Below, one piece after another: positions 63,667-64,000 of a DNA stretch of 64,000 nucleotides. Made by a program: the position numbers and the translations under genes. The DNA is taken from contig NZ_JAVRIF010000004.1 in assembly GCF_031846185.1 (NCBI RefSeq), forward strand, positions 186,001 to 250,000, given 5' to 3'. This DNA comes from Thalassotalea_H castellviae (GTDB lineage Bacteria > Pseudomonadota > Gammaproteobacteria > Enterobacterales > Alteromonadaceae). The notes under the pieces were generated by a model that saw only the letters and a program-made list of their open reading frames with translations, ran no database searches and was not told the origin of the DNA. Numbering within the stretch: position 1 is the first letter of the stretch; every line of letters begins with the position of its first letter.

Positions 63667-64000
63667 ATGATAGTAAATAGAGACCCTAGAGAAATTATCG
63701 ATAATTCAAAGATGTCATCTTTACAAGTTTTAGTAATTTTCATTACTGTTTGCTTAGGTGCATTAGATGGTTTTGACTTATTGTCTATTAGTTTTGCTGC
63801 GCCAGGCATTGCATCAGAATGGCAAATAAATCGTGTATCTCTTGGCGTTGTACTATCGATGGAACTTATTGGGATGGGGTTTGGCTCTATATTATTAGGA
63901 GGTATTGCGGATAAATTAGGACGTCGCCGTACCATCTTAGTCTGCTTAACTTTAATGAGTATTTCTATGTTTTTATCGACAACCTCCGCTAGTGTTTTTG
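63667..64000 (+). CDS. MFS transporter, aromatic acid:H+ symporter type (partial)
   Basis: The first 111 codons of a membrane transporter run off the right edge. The sequence has an AAHS/PcaK-like start: a first helix VFITVCLGALDGFDLLSISF-type segment with the family D-G-F-D motif, then GMGFGSILLGGIADKLGRRR, the MFS loop 2-3 signature. GGA lies upstream of the ATG. Divergent from ech, it is probably the uptake system for ferulate, coumarate or protocatechuate. Confidence 0.85.
   Translation, partial: MIVNRDPREIIDNSKMSSLQVLVIFITVCLGALDGFDLLSISFAAPGIASEWQINRVSLGVVLSMELIGMGFGSILLGGIADKLGRRRTILVCLTLMSISMFLSTTSASVF

Noticed and set aside
63612..63935. 107-codon minus-strand frame at the right end
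   Set aside because: It is antisense to the start of the MFS transporter, whose sequence is clearly family-like.

Overview
The window looks like chromosomal DNA of a marine gammaproteobacterium of the order Alteromonadales, most likely Colwelliaceae (Colwellia or Thalassotalea type). This rests on the AT-rich composition, on gene pairings common in that order (yihI-DUF2489-hemN, gor next to prlC, an SPFH gene followed by a small ribbon-helix-helix gene), and on the mix of chemoreceptors, starch enzymes and lignin-aromatic catabolism. No phage, insertion sequence, integrase or CRISPR array was seen. Most of it is core chromosome, with three functional islands.

Layout. 1-3.7 kb: yihI, a DUF2489 membrane protein, hemN (with an FNR-like site in its promoter), a DUF1285 gene and tRNA-His. 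3.7-6.5 kb: a very long chemoreceptor with a duplicated sensor. 6.8-11.1 kb: two convergent operons, pap2-glycosyltransferase (+) and plcP-olsF-like (-). Each is preceded by a PhoB-box-like tandem repeat. Together they read as a phosphate-starvation membrane-lipid remodelling island: phospholipid is cleaved to diacylglycerol, which is glycosylated, and phosphorus-free ornithine lipid is made in parallel. 11.3-20.5 kb: a diguanylate cyclase, a large Asp-box protein, a four-gene operon ending in a Na+/amino-acid symporter, and an SPFH/RHH pair. 20.6-25.8 kb: polA with two DnaA boxes upstream and a possible small RNA downstream, a DUF1801 gene and an orphan histidine kinase.

26.2-36.1 kb is an alpha-glucan locus: three GH13 enzymes and one GH31 enzyme, all exported or lipid-anchored, with three copies of one LacI-family-type operator. 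36.2-52.4 kb is mixed housekeeping and stress genes: gor, prlC, a second diguanylate cyclase, a Tag-like glycosylase, an extracellular polyhydroxybutyrate depolymerase with thrombospondin type 3 repeats, rsmJ, a second chemoreceptor (three PhoB half-sites upstream), a small Cys-rich protein with a peroxiredoxin, ferritin, a stand-alone winged-helix regulator with a lipoprotein, and an HI0933-family flavoprotein.

52.5-64 kb is a hydroxycinnamate/protocatechuate catabolic island on the minus strand. ech, fcs and vdh take feruloyl or p-coumaroyl side chains to the aromatic acid. ligA/ligB, ligC, ligI, a PrpF-family tautomerase, ligJ and ligK take protocatechuate through 4,5-cleavage to pyruvate and oxaloacetate. 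A MarR regulator closes the cluster and a divergent MFS transporter runs off the right edge. The vanillate O-demethylase (or 4-hydroxybenzoate hydroxylase) needed to join the two halves is not in the window.
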